From the NCBI RefSeq assembly GCF_018524365.1, contig NZ_JAEKFT010000003.1:186001-250000 (forward strand): a stretch of 64,000 bases of DNA, read 5' to 3'. This document shows positions 53,896 to 63,479 of the stretch, one piece after another. Position numbers and translations under genes: made by a program. The notes under the pieces were generated by a model, which had not been told where the DNA came from, made no database searches, and saw nothing but the letters and a program-made list of their open reading frames with translations. Every line of letters starts with the position of its first letter. Position 1 is the stretch's first letter. This DNA is from Denitromonas iodatirespirans (GTDB lineage: Bacteria; Pseudomonadota; Gammaproteobacteria; Burkholderiales; Rhodocyclaceae).

Positions 53896-56007
53896 GTGTC
53901 AGCGTGGATCGCCTGGATCTGCTTCGCCACGGCCGGCGCGATCCTGACGCGCATCGGATGGAAGCACGTGCATGATCACGCCGGCCGCGCGGGGCGGGCA
54001 CCGGTCGGTCCGCTCACAGCGGCCGTGCCGATCCGCCAGCGCCTGGGCGAGCTCGGCGGCGGCTGGTTGCGCGTGGCTTCGGCCCACGAGCTGGTCGAGG
54101 CCTGCGCGTTGGGGGCGGCGCTGCGACAGCTGCGCCGGGAGAGCAAGCTGTCGGGTGCAGTCTACGAGCGCGACATCGCCCCGGCGATCGATGCCTACCT
54201 CGAGCTGGTGCAGCTGCTGCCGGCCAGCGAAGCGCACCACCACGCCCACGCCGGCGGCCTTGCCGCTCACACCATCGAGACCGTGCTGGGCGCGCTGCGC
54301 GCGCGCAACGGCCATCTGTTGCCGCCCGGCGGCAGCGCCGAGCAGATCGACCTGGCGCGCGACCACTGGACCTATGGGGTGCTGTTTGGCGCCCTGCTGC
54401 ATGACATGGGCAAGATCGTCACCGACCTGCGCGTCGACATGATCGAGCGTCCCGGTGCCGAGCCACGGCGCTGGCTGCCGCTGTCCGGCACGCTCGCAGC
54501 GGCCGGGGCGGTGGCCTATCGGGTGGGGTTTGCGCCAAAGTCCGAACGCGACTATGGGGCGCACCGCAAGTTGCCCCTGGCCTTGCTCCAGCGCATCGTG
54601 CCGGCGACCGCGCTGGCCTTCCTCGGCCGGCAGCCGGAGGTGCTGCAGGCGCTTACCTCCTACCTGGGCGGCGAGGAGGGTGCCGACTCGGTGATTGCAC
54701 GGATCGTGCGCCATGCCGACCAGGTCTCCGCAGCGAAGAACCTGCAGGACGGCTCACGGGTGCGTTTCCCGAGTGCGAGCGCGGTGCCGCTCATCGAGCG
54801 CATGGACGCGGCGCTGCGCGCACTGCTCGCGGACGGCGAGCTGCCCCTCAATCGAGACGGCGCGGCCGGCTGGGTGGCGGGTGACGAGGCGATCTACTTC
54901 GTCGCCAAGCGCCTGGCCGACGCGGTGCGCGAGCGCATCACGCAGGCGCAGACTGACGATGGCGACGGCGTGCCGACGCGCAACGACCGTCTGTTCGACA
55001 GCTGGCAGGACTACCGGGCGATCGAGCCGAACCCCGACACCGGGCAGGCGATCTGGCACATGGTGGTGATCGGGCAGGACTACCGCCACGAGTTGGCGAT
55101 GCTCAAGTTTCCGCTGCGCTCGCTGTTCAACGATCCGACGCGCTATCCCGCGCCCTTCGACGGTACGCTCGAGCGGCGCCCAGGACGCGCGGGCGATGCG
55201 CCAGCAGCGGCCGAGGCGGCAGGGCCGGCGGCCGACGCCGGCAGCGCGGCGAAATCTGAAGCCGACGCACGCACGAGGGCGCACCCTGATCGCAAGACCG
55301 TGCCCGAGCCGAAGCCACGTGACACGGCGCGCAAGGCCGCGCCACCGCGCGACCGGAAAACCGATGCCGCCGCGCCACGGAGCGGCCAGGCGCCCGATGC
55401 TGTGCTGGCCATGATCACGGCCGATGCGTCAGCGATCGCCCCCGAGTGCGAGGCCAATGTTGCAGGAGAAGACTTCCTCGACGACGAGGACAGCGCCATG
55501 CGCACCGCCGAGTCCGATGCGCGCGTCGAAGGCCGGCGGCCGGTAGTGCCTCATGTGCCGGTGCTCGAGGACGCGAACGGGGAGCCGCATCCGCTCGCCG
55601 TGCGGTTTATGGAATGGCTGCAAGGGGGGCTGGCCAGCGGCGTGATGCACTTCAACGAACCGGGGGCAATGGTGCATTTCGTCGAGCAGGGCATGGCCTT
55701 GGTGTCACCGCGGATTTTTCGGGCATTCGCTGAAGAAGTCGGCGAGCCGGACGAGGCGCGTGGCGGACGCCGCACGGCGCCCGGTACGGTGGTACAGCGG
55801 CATGTGATTCGGGCTGGATGGCACCTTGTCACCGCCGGGAGCAACAACATCCAGCATTACGCCGTGATCAAGCGCGGCGGTGGCATTGCAGGCAAGCTGG
55901 CCGCTGTGGTAATGCTGTATCCGCAGCGCTGGGTCAATCCCGTACCGCCGCCCAACCCCAATCTCAAGCCCTTTGAGTTGGTGGAACACGAAAGGTCGGA
56001 ACCATGA
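53896..56007 (+). CDS. traI: MOBH-type relaxase TraI (TIGR03760-like)
   Basis: 703 residues. The N-terminal relaxase domain has the HD-like metal site of the MOBH class: HHHAHAGGLAAHTIETVLGA and LFGALLHDMGKIVTDL. An acidic/basic low-complexity linker (about 420-530) follows, and the C-terminal winged-helix TraI_2 domain (FMEWLQGGLASGVMHFNEPG; HVIRAGWHLVTAGSNNIQHY). It nicks and binds the transfer strand. GTG start 10 bases after the toxin gene. Confidence 0.9.
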   Translation: MSAWIAWICFATAGAILTRIGWKHVHDHAGRAGRAPVGPLTAAVPIRQRLGELGGGWLRVASAHELVEACALGAALRQLRRESKLSGAVYERDIAPAIDAYLELVQLLPASEAHHHAHAGGLAAHTIETVLGALRARNGHLLPPGGSAEQIDLARDHWTYGVLFGALLHDMGKIVTDLRVDMIERPGAEPRRWLPLSGTLAAAGAVAYRVGFAPKSERDYGAHRKLPLALLQRIVPATALAFLGRQPEVLQALTSYLGGEEGADSVIARIVRHADQVSAAKNLQDGSRVRFPSASAVPLIERMDAALRALLADGELPLNRDGAAGWVAGDEAIYFVAKRLADAVRERITQAQTDDGDGVPTRNDRLFDSWQDYRAIEPNPDTGQAIWHMVVIGQDYRHELAMLKFPLRSLFNDPTRYPAPFDGTLERRPGRAGDAPAAAEAAGPAADAGSAAKSEADARTRAHPDRKTVPEPKPRDTARKAAPPRDRKTDAAAPRSGQAPDAVLAMITADASAIAPECEANVAGEDFLDDEDSAMRTAESDARVEGRRPVVPHVPVLEDANGEPHPLAVRFMEWLQGGLASGVMHFNEPGAMVHFVEQGMALVSPRIFRAFAEEVGEPDEARGGRRTAPGTVVQRHVIRAGWHLVTAGSNNIQHYAVIKRGGGIAGKLAAVVMLYPQRWVNPVPPPNPNLKPFELVEHERSEP

Positions 56008-56115
56008 AGTGCAAGAGTCACTTTACGCGACAGATAATGACGATAGCATTGGCGATCATCTCCACAGATCGTCCTTCCTGTTGGCCATGCATGGTCGCGG
56101 GGAGGGTTTCGCCCG

Positions 56116-56385
56116 ATGCATCGACCGGCTACTTGGGAACAAATCGAAGCGGCACTGCCGCCGGACGTCACACGTGCCGAGGTCGAGGCGTGGCTTGTGT
56201 TGGTGCCACGCATGGATCCGACAGAACCACGCGCGCCTTGGTACGTGCGTGCGTGGAGCGTACCCGGCAAAATCCAGGCGGCACGTTCTGGAGGATGGCT
56301 GCCGGCGGGCTTCGCCGAGGAGGTTGCTCGACGAACCTGGATGCACCGACGTCCGCCGCCAGCGTTGACAATCCTGTTTGAATGA
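56116..56385 (+). CDS. Hypothetical protein (89 aa) downstream of traI
   Basis: WEQIEAALPPDVTRAEVEAW then PTEPRAPWYVRAWSVPGKIQ is an amphipathic, Pro/Trp-rich sequence. GGGGAGGG lies 11 bases upstream. Not recognised. It may be the last gene of the element on this side; the next 270 bases hold no gene. Confidence 0.5.
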   Translation: MHRPATWEQIEAALPPDVTRAEVEAWLVLVPRMDPTEPRAPWYVRAWSVPGKIQAARSGGWLPAGFAEEVARRTWMHRRPPPALTILFE

Positions 56386-56654
56386 CGTATCAATGCAGCA
56401 CGAGCAGGATCGGAACTGTAAGGGCGGGAGACAGACCGCTTTTTTTGGGATTCGGAAACCGCGATAATTTGTATTATGTCAACCAATACATCCACGGTTG
56501 CCGATTGCGCGGCACATCTGCATTATGGGAGCTGTCTCTTGTCCGTCTGCGGTGTTCTTGCACCGCCTGCACTGCCATGCCACTTCAGTCACCTCCTCTT
56601 GGAAGTCGGCGCCAGTCGGCATTCCTGAAAGGTCGTCAGCCGACGCCTTCCGCG

Positions 56655-58262
56655 ATGGCTTCCGTACGGTCGATCCTCGGCCTGGAGACTTTCCAACGAG
56701 CGCATCTGCTTGAGTATCTTCATCGCCTCCAGGACGCGACCGGCGGTCTGGTTGCGGACGACTTGGTCGCGCTTGCGGCATTGATGGGCATCGCGCCTGT
56801 CGAGGTGGCGGAGGTTGCGAGTTTCTACCACCACTTCGACTGCGTCGAATCTCCCGACGACTTGCCGCCGGCGGTGACGGTTCGGGTGTGTGATTCGCTC
56901 GCTTGTGCGATGGCGGGCAGCGAGGCGCTGGCGACGGCACTGGATGCATTGGACTTGCCGAACGTTCGCATCCAACGTGTCTCGTGTATCGGCCAATGCG
57001 ACGCAGCCCCGGCGGTGACCGTGGGGCAGCATGTCGTACAGCGCGCATCGTTGGAGAATGTCCAGACGGCGATCGGGGCTGGAGCCCTGAGCGCCACCGC
57101 GGCGACGGGCATCGACTACGCGGCCTATCGGGCCGATGGCGGCTATGAGTTGCTCAAGGCCTGCCATGACGACGACGCTACCGCGACACATGTGCTGACC
57201 CAGCTCGACGCCTCGGGCTTGCGTGGCTTGGGCGGAGCCGGTTTCCCGGCCGCGCGCAAGTGGCGCATCGTGGCCGGCGAACCGGCGCCCCGCTATCTCG
57301 TGGTCAATCTCGATGAAGGAGAGCCGGGCACATTCAAGGATCGCGAGGTGCTCGAACGGGATCCGCACCGGATGCTTGAAGGCGCATTGATCGCCGCGCA
57401 GTTGTGCGGTTGTGAGGCGATCTATATTTACCTGCGCGACGAGTACGCAGCCATCCGCCGGCAGATGCAGACGGCCATCGACGCCCTCCTCGCCGATCCC
57501 CCGGTGCCCGTGCCTCTCATCGAGCTGCGACGCGGTGCCGGCGCCTATGTTTGTGGCGAGGAGTCAGCGTTGATCGAGTCGCTCGAAGGCAAACGCGGCA
57601 TGCCTCGTCTGCGCCCCCCGTATGTGGCCGAACGCGGTCTGTTTGGGCGTCCGACGCTGGAGCACAATGGCGAGACGCTGTTCTGGGTGCGCGAAATCGC
57701 CGAGCGTGGCGGCGCCTGGTTTGCGGACGAGGGGCGTCACGGGCGTAGCGGCCTGCGTCGCTATTCGGTGAGCGGACGGGTGGCAAAACCGGGTGTGTAT
57801 CTCGCGCCGGCGGGTATTACGGTACGCGAGTTGATCGATGAGTACGCCGGCGGAATGGCCGAGGGGCACACCTTGTACGGCTATTTTCCCGGCGGCGCGT
57901 CGGGCGGCATGCTGCCGGCGCGTCTGGCCGATGTTCCGCTTGATTTCGACACGTTGCAGCCACATGGCTGCTTCATCGGCTCGGCAGCGGTGATCGTGTT
58001 TTCCACCGCGGATCGCGCCCGCGATCTGGCGCTCAACACCATGCGTTTTTTTGCGCACGAGTCCTGTGGGCGTTGCACGCCCTGCCGCGTCGGTACCGAC
58101 AAGGCGGCTGGGCTGATGGCCAAGCCCGTTTGGGATGCCGAACTGCTCGAGGCGCTCGGCGAAGTCATGCGCGATGCGTCCATCTGCGGTCTTGGCCAAG
58201 CGGCGCCCAACGCAATGGCGTGCGCAATGCGCTATTTTCCCGAGGAGTTTGCCGATGGCTGA
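56655..58262 (+). CDS. Formate dehydrogenase beta subunit, NuoE-NuoF fusion
   Basis: 535 residues. N-terminal NuoE/FdsG-like domain with the thioredoxin-type [2Fe-2S] ligands (CDSLAC and CIGQC, about 85-130), then NuoF: the FMN/NADH site (LRGLGGAGFPAARKWRIVAG; RGAGAYVCGEESALIESLEG) and the [4Fe-4S] site SCGRCTPCRVGT. It passes electrons from formate oxidation to NAD. ATG at 56655 was chosen; an in-frame ATG at 56577 adds a poorly conserved leader, and neither has a strong ribosome site. Confidence 0.88.
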   Translation: MASVRSILGLETFQRAHLLEYLHRLQDATGGLVADDLVALAALMGIAPVEVAEVASFYHHFDCVESPDDLPPAVTVRVCDSLACAMAGSEALATALDALDLPNVRIQRVSCIGQCDAAPAVTVGQHVVQRASLENVQTAIGAGALSATAATGIDYAAYRADGGYELLKACHDDDATATHVLTQLDASGLRGLGGAGFPAARKWRIVAGEPAPRYLVVNLDEGEPGTFKDREVLERDPHRMLEGALIAAQLCGCEAIYIYLRDEYAAIRRQMQTAIDALLADPPVPVPLIELRRGAGAYVCGEESALIESLEGKRGMPRLRPPYVAERGLFGRPTLEHNGETLFWVREIAERGGAWFADEGRHGRSGLRRYSVSGRVAKPGVYLAPAGITVRELIDEYAGGMAEGHTLYGYFPGGASGGMLPARLADVPLDFDTLQPHGCFIGSAAVIVFSTADRARDLALNTMRFFAHESCGRCTPCRVGTDKAAGLMAKPVWDAELLEALGEVMRDASICGLGQAAPNAMACAMRYFPEEFADG

Positions 58263-61026
58263 CACTGCCCCGTCAACTCAAATCCGCTTTTCGATTGATG
58301 GCCGCGAGCTGGACGCCGCGCCAGGGCAAAGCATCCTGGAAGCCGCGCAGGCGATCGGGATCGAGATTCCGCATCTGTGCCACCAGCCAGGCCTGCGGCC
58401 GGACGGCAACTGTCGTGCCTGTGTGGTCGAAATCGAGGGCGAGCGGACGCTCGCACCCTCCTGTTGCCGGGCACCGGCACCCGGCATGGTGGTGCGCAGC
58501 ACCAGCGAGCGCGCTCAGCGGGCTCAGAAGATGGTCCTCGAGTTGCTGAGCGCCGATTTGCCGGCACAGGCGCAAACCGCCGACAGCGAGTTCGCCCGCT
58601 GGCGCCGGCAGTTGGGCGTCGATGCTTCCCGTTTCGACGCACGGCCGCCCTGCCCTGACGACACCTCCCATCCGGCGATCACGGTTTCGCTGGACGCGTG
58701 CATCCAGTGCACCCGCTGTGTCCGCGCCTGCCGTGAAATCCAGGTGAACGACGTGATCGGCTACGCGCAGCGCGGCGCCGCCGCACACATCATTTTCGAC
58801 CTCGGCGACCCGCTCGGCCGCAGCAGCTGTGTGGGCTGTGGCGAGTGTGTTCAGGCCTGTCCGACCGATGCGCTGCGTGTGGCCGCCGAGCCGGCGACGA
58901 GCGCGCCGACGACGCAGGTCGATTCGCTGTGCCCCTATTGCGGCGTGGGCTGCCAGCTGACCTACCATGTCCAGGGCGAGAAGATCGTGCGGGTCGAGGG
59001 GCGCGACGGGCCGGCCAATCACGCGCGTCTGTGCGTCAAGGGGCGCTTCGGCTTCGACTACATCCACCATCCCGAGCGCCTGACCCGCCCGCTGATCCGG
59101 CGCGAAGGCAAGCCGAAGTCGCTGGACGGCTTCGATCCCTCCCGGCCCCTCGATGTCTTCCGTGAAGCGAGCTGGGACGAAGCGCTGGCCCTGGCGGCCG
59201 ATGGCTTGCGCCAAATCCGCGAAGCTCACGGCGGCCGCAGTCTGGCCGGCTTCGGCTCGGCCAAGGGCAGCAACGAGGAAGCATACGTGTTCCAGAAGCT
59301 GGTGCGCACCGGTTTCGGCAGCAACAATGTCGATCACTGCACGCGCCTGTGCCATGCCTCGTCGGTAGCGGCGCTGCTGGAAGGGGTAGGCTCGGGCGCA
59401 GTGTCGAATCCGGTGGCCGACGTGGCCGACGCCGATGTGATCCTGATCATCGGCGCCAATCCGTCGGCCAACCATCCAGTGGCCGCCAGCTTCATCAAGA
59501 ACGCGGTCAAGGCGGGCAAGACGCTGATCATGATGGATCCCCGGCGCACCGACCTAGCCCGCCACGCCCGTTATTTTCTTCAGTTCCGCCCCGATTCCGA
59601 CGTTGCCCTGCTCAACTGCCTGATCCACGTCATCATCGACGAGGGCCTGGTTGACCAGCATTTCGTCGAGCAGCGGACCGAAGATTTCGCCGCCCTGCGC
59701 GAGCAGGTGGCCGATTTTTCACCCGAGCGCATGGCGCCGGTGTGCGGCATCGACGCGGACACGCTGCGCACGGTGGCGCGGTGCTACGCCCGGGCGAATG
59801 CCGCAATGATCTTCTGGGGCATGGGCGTGTCGCAGCATGTGCATGGCACCGACAACGTCCGCTGTCTGATCGCGCTGGCGCTGATCACCGGGCAGATCGG
59901 TCGACCCGGCACCGGGCTGCACCCGCTGCGAGGCCAGAACAACGTCCAGGGCGCCTCCGACGCCGGGCTGATCCCGATGGTGCTGCCGGACTACCAGCGC
60001 GTGGACGATCCGGCGATACGTGCCCGTTTCGAAGCGGCCTGGGGCTGCGCGCTCGATCCGGTGCCGGGGCTGACCGTGGTCGAGATCATGGATGCGGCCT
60101 TGGCCGGGCAGATTCGCGGCATGCTCATCATGGGCGAAAACCCGGCCATGTCCGACCCCGACTTGAATCATGCACGCCAGGCGCTGGCGTCGCTGGAGCA
60201 CTTGGTGGTGCAGGACATCTTCCTGACCGAAACGGCGGCGTTTGCCGACGTGGTGCTGCCCGCGTCGGCATTCCCCGAAAAGGACGGCAGCTTCACCAAC
60301 ACCGACCGTCGGGTGCAACTCGGCCGCGCGGCGTTGAAACCCCCGGGCGATGCGCGCCAGGATCTGTGGATCCTGCAACAGCTTGCCATGCGTATGGGTT
60401 GTCAATGGCCGTTCCAGGATACCGCCGGCGTGTTCGACGAGATGCGCCGCCTGATGCCTTCGATTGCCGGCATCGACTGGCAGCGGCTGCTGCGCGAGGA
60501 GTCGATCACCTACCCGTGCCACAGCGCCGACGACCCCGGCCAGCCGATCCTGTTTTCCGACGACTTTCCCACGTCCAACGGGCGGGCCCGGATCGTCCCG
60601 GCAGGCCTGGTGCCCGCGGCCGAACGGCCCGACACCGAGTACCCCCTGGTGCTGATCACCGGGCGCCTGCTCGAACATTGGCACACCGGCGCCATGACCC
60701 GCCGGGCAACGGTGCTCGATGCGCTCGAACCCGATCCGGTGGTGATGATGGCGCCGTCCGTGATGGCGGGTCTCGGTGTCGGACCCGGCGACATGGTCAG
60801 GCTGTACTCGCGGCGCGGCCAAGTCGAGGCGCAGGTGCGGGTCGACGCCGGAATGCGGGAGGGAGAGGTGTTCCTGCCCTTCTGCTATCGGGAAGCCGCT
60901 GCCAACCTGCTCACGCACGACGCGCTCGATCCGTGGGGCAAGATCCCCGAGTTCAAATATTGTGCGGTTCAGCTCGAAGCGCTGGCATCGTGTGCAGCCA
61001 CAGAAGCCGCCGACCACGTGCGCTGA
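58255..61026 (+). CDS. Formate dehydrogenase alpha subunit, Cys-type
   Basis: 923 residues. Order: [2Fe-2S] ferredoxin domain (C42, C53, C56, C70/71), two [4Fe-4S] sites (CIQCTRCVRACREI; CVGCGECVQACPTDAL), the catalytic domain with its own cluster CPYCGVGCQL and the molybdenum/tungsten bis-MGD domain. The metal ligand aligned with selenocysteine is Cys366 in HCTRLCHASSVAALLEG, so no selenium is needed. Overlaps the beta subunit by 8 bases. A gene for the FdhD-type sulfurtransferase is not in the window. Confidence 0.92.
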   Translation: MADTAPSTQIRFSIDGRELDAAPGQSILEAAQAIGIEIPHLCHQPGLRPDGNCRACVVEIEGERTLAPSCCRAPAPGMVVRSTSERAQRAQKMVLELLSADLPAQAQTADSEFARWRRQLGVDASRFDARPPCPDDTSHPAITVSLDACIQCTRCVRACREIQVNDVIGYAQRGAAAHIIFDLGDPLGRSSCVGCGECVQACPTDALRVAAEPATSAPTTQVDSLCPYCGVGCQLTYHVQGEKIVRVEGRDGPANHARLCVKGRFGFDYIHHPERLTRPLIRREGKPKSLDGFDPSRPLDVFREASWDEALALAADGLRQIREAHGGRSLAGFGSAKGSNEEAYVFQKLVRTGFGSNNVDHCTRLCHASSVAALLEGVGSGAVSNPVADVADADVILIIGANPSANHPVAASFIKNAVKAGKTLIMMDPRRTDLARHARYFLQFRPDSDVALLNCLIHVIIDEGLVDQHFVEQRTEDFAALREQVADFSPERMAPVCGIDADTLRTVARCYARANAAMIFWGMGVSQHVHGTDNVRCLIALALITGQIGRPGTGLHPLRGQNNVQGASDAGLIPMVLPDYQRVDDPAIRARFEAAWGCALDPVPGLTVVEIMDAALAGQIRGMLIMGENPAMSDPDLNHARQALASLEHLVVQDIFLTETAAFADVVLPASAFPEKDGSFTNTDRRVQLGRAALKPPGDARQDLWILQQLAMRMGCQWPFQDTAGVFDEMRRLMPSIAGIDWQRLLREESITYPCHSADDPGQPILFSDDFPTSNGRARIVPAGLVPAAERPDTEYPLVLITGRLLEHWHTGAMTRRATVLDALEPDPVVMMAPSVMAGLGVGPGDMVRLYSRRGQVEAQVRVDAGMREGEVFLPFCYREAAANLLTHDALDPWGKIPEFKYCAVQLEALASCAATEAADHVR

Positions 61027-61041
61027 AGCGAGGCCCGGCGC

Positions 61042-61569
61042 ATGGAAAAACAGGATCTATCCGTTTGGCAGGGAGACATCACCCGCTTGTCGGTGGATGT
61101 GATTGTCAATGCCGCCAACGAGAGTCTGCTCGGTGGCGGCGGTGTCGACGGCGCCATCCATCGGGCCGCAGGCCCCGAGTTGCTCACGCATTGCCGCCGC
61201 CTGGGCGGCTGCCCCACGGGTGAAGCCCGGCTCACTCCGGGCTTTCGCCTGCCCGCACGCTGGATCGTGCATACGGTCGGGCCGGTGTGGCGCGGTGGTG
61301 GTCACCAGGAGGCCGACTTGCTGGCCGCGTGCTACCGGAACAGTCTCGTCCTGGCCGATCAACAGGCGGCGAGCAGCATCGCCTTCCCGGCGATCAGTTG
61401 CGGCGTGTATGGTTTCCCGGCCGAGGCCGCGGCGCAGATCGCCGTTGCCGAATGCCGGCGTGCGCTCGAATCCCCCCTCAGCATCGAGCGGATCGTGCTG
61501 GTGGCGTTCGACGTAAAAATGGCGGCTGTTCTCACAGCCGCCATGCAGGCAACACCCCGCAACCCCTGA
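61042..61569 (+). CDS. Macrodomain protein (O-acetyl-ADP-ribose deacetylase, YmdB-like)
   Basis: 175 residues, a stand-alone macrodomain: [50 protein letters not shown] and [15 protein letters not shown]. It binds and hydrolyses ADP-ribose derivatives. Begins 15 bases after the formate dehydrogenase gene, so it is probably co-transcribed with it; the functional link to an NAD-reducing enzyme is only suggestive. Confidence 0.9.
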   Translation: MEKQDLSVWQGDITRLSVDVIVNAANESLLGGGGVDGAIHRAAGPELLTHCRRLGGCPTGEARLTPGFRLPARWIVHTVGPVWRGGGHQEADLLAACYRNSLVLADQQAASSIAFPAISCGVYGFPAEAAAQIAVAECRRALESPLSIERIVLVAFDVKMAAVLTAAMQATPRNP

Positions 61570-61573
61570 ACCC

Positions 61574-61933
61574 TCAGGAGTCAAGCCGGTATTGTTCGGC
61601 GCAGTGCATCCGGCAGGCCTCAAGGCCCTTTTGTGGCCGGAACGAGACGCACTGGGTTTTCAGCGGAAAACTGGCGGAGATTTCGGCAGGATCCCCGTCT
61701 TCGTAGTGATCGATGTGTGCCAACTCAAGAAAATGCTCGGCCGACTGGCGGCTGTGGAAAATGGTCAGGCTGCCGTCGCTGGAGCACACCCAGCGGCCGT
61801 TGAGCGAAATGGCGTGGCAGGTGCAGTGATGCATGCATATCGGATGAATCCGGATGGTTGCTACCGCGGCTGACCACAGCGGCGCTGCTGCAACATCCAG
61901 CCACCCGGCCATGCGTTCGGCTGACGCAATCAT
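61574..61933 (-). CDS. Small Cys/His-rich protein of unknown function
   Basis: 119 residues. ATIRIHPICMHHCTCHAISL holds a cluster of three Cys and three His, later GRWVCSSDGSLTIFHSRQSA and QKGLEACRMHCAEQYR. Probably metal-binding. GGAGGAGAA before the ATG supports the start. Convergent with the formate dehydrogenase operon. Family not recognised. Confidence 0.65.
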   Translation of the reverse strand: MIASAERMAGWLDVAAAPLWSAAVATIRIHPICMHHCTCHAISLNGRWVCSSDGSLTIFHSRQSAEHFLELAHIDHYEDGDPAEISASFPLKTQCVSFRPQKGLEACRMHCAEQYRLDS

Positions 61934-62153
61934 GTTTTCTCCTCCGTCAATATGTTTTTCGTCCGACAGTTGGAGCAACCACCCGTTGGGCATCTGCCGG
62001 AATTGCGATTTTTGAACACCGCTTGAACTTCTTTTCTAGTCGTGATTTTTCGCACGGTCAAGGGCAAATCGACCAACTGCACCGGCCGCCGCCCGGACCG
62101 GGTGGCGCTTGGTATACTCCGCTCCTTTGACCGACAAGCAGAGGGGCGCATCG

Positions 62154-63425
62154 ATGAAACTCGAGACACTGGCCGTCCACGGCGGCTATTCACCCGATCC
62201 GACGACCAACGCGGTGGCCGTCCCCATTTACCAGACCACCTCGTATGCCTTCAACGATACGCAGCATGGTGCCGACCTGTTTGACCTCAAGGTCGAAGGC
62301 AACATCTATACCCGCATCATGAACCCGACCCAGGCGGTGCTCGAAGCCCGGGTTGCCGCGATGGAAGGCGGCATTGCCGGTCTGGCGCTGGCCTCGGGCA
62401 TGGCCGCCATCACCTACGCCATCCAGACCATTGCCGAGGCCGGTGACAACATCGTCTCCGCCTCGACGCTGTATGGCGGCACCTACAACCTGTTTGCCCA
62501 CACCCTGCCGCAGATGGGCATCACGGTCCGCTTTGCCGACTACCGCACGCCGGAGCAGTTCGAGAGCCTGATCGACGAGCGCACCAAAGCGATCTTCTGC
62601 GAGTCGGTGGGCAACCCGCTGGGAAACATTACCGACTTCGAGCGATTGGTCGAGATCGCCCATCGCAAGGGCATTCCGGTCATCGTCGACAACACGGTGC
62701 CGACCCCCTATCTGTGCCGGCCGATCGAGCACGGCGCCGACATCGTGGTGCATTCGCTGACCAAGTACCTGGGCGGGCATGGCAATTCGATCGGCGGCAT
62801 GATCGTCGATTCGGGCAAGTTCCCGTGGGCCGAGCACAAGGCGCGCTTCCGCCGCCTCAACGAACCCGATCCGTCCTATCACGGCGTGGTGTATACCGAG
62901 GCCCTCGGTGCCGCGGCCTTCATCGCCCGTGCCCGCGTCGTCCCCCTGCGCAACATGGGTGCGGCGATCAGCCCGTTCAACGCCTTCCTGATCCTGCAGG
63001 GTATCGAAACCGTGGCCCTGCGCATGGACCGCATCTGCGAGAACGCAGTGCGCGTCGCCGAGTTTCTGCAAGGCCATGACAAGGTCGAGTGGGTGAACTA
63101 CGCGGGTCTGCGCAATCACAAGGATTTTGGTCTGGTCGAGAAATACATGGGCGGGCGTGCCTCGGGCATTCTGTCTTTCGGCGTCAAGGGCGGGCTGGCC
63201 GCCGGCGGTCGCTTCCAGGACGCGCTCAAGCTGGTGACGCGCCTGGTCAACATCGGCGATGCCAAGTCGCTGGCCTGCCATCCGGCCAGTACCACGCATC
63301 GCCAGTTGTCGCTGGCTGAACTGGAAAAGGCCGGCGTGTCGGAAGACATGGTGCGCCTGTCGATCGGCATCGAGCATATCGACGACATCCTCGCCGATCT
63401 CACCCAGGCGCTGGAGGCCGTTTAA
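62154..63425 (+). CDS. metY: O-acetylhomoserine sulfhydrylase (MetY-type)
   Basis: 423 residues, full length for the family. PLP enzyme of the Cys/Met metabolism group: PIYQTTSYAFNDTQHGADLF, YTRIMNPTQAVLEARVAAME, Schiff-base Lys204 in VVHSLTKYLGGHGNSIGG and CHPASTTHRQLSLAELEKAG. Makes homocysteine from O-acetylhomoserine and sulfide. GAGGGG before the ATG. It ends in a bidirectional terminator. Confidence 0.93.
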   Translation: MKLETLAVHGGYSPDPTTNAVAVPIYQTTSYAFNDTQHGADLFDLKVEGNIYTRIMNPTQAVLEARVAAMEGGIAGLALASGMAAITYAIQTIAEAGDNIVSASTLYGGTYNLFAHTLPQMGITVRFADYRTPEQFESLIDERTKAIFCESVGNPLGNITDFERLVEIAHRKGIPVIVDNTVPTPYLCRPIEHGADIVVHSLTKYLGGHGNSIGGMIVDSGKFPWAEHKARFRRLNEPDPSYHGVVYTEALGAAAFIARARVVPLRNMGAAISPFNAFLILQGIETVALRMDRICENAVRVAEFLQGHDKVEWVNYAGLRNHKDFGLVEKYMGGRASGILSFGVKGGLAAGGRFQDALKLVTRLVNIGDAKSLACHPASTTHRQLSLAELEKAGVSEDMVRLSIGIEHIDDILADLTQALEAV

Positions 63426-63448
63426 GCGCCCTGCCCGGCACGCCACAG

Positions 63449-63476
63449 AAAAACCGGCCGAAGTGCCGGTTTTTTC
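63449..63476. terminator. Bidirectional rho-independent terminator
   Basis: AAAAACCGGC and GCCGGTTTTTT pair around CGAAGT between two convergent genes. Confidence 0.85.
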
Positions 63477-63479
63477 TTT

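Noticed and set aside
56382-56654. Extending the formate dehydrogenase beta subunit 91 residues upstream
   Set aside because: The extension is Cys/Arg-rich and not domain-like, and has no ribosome site.
56386-56654. tRNA gene or attachment site at the right edge of the element
   Set aside because: I found no cloverleaf-forming sequence and no long repeat matching the left-hand gap; an att site cannot be claimed.
59340-59360. Selenocysteine in the formate dehydrogenase alpha subunit
   Set aside because: The codon at the metal-ligand position is TGC (Cys366), not TGA.
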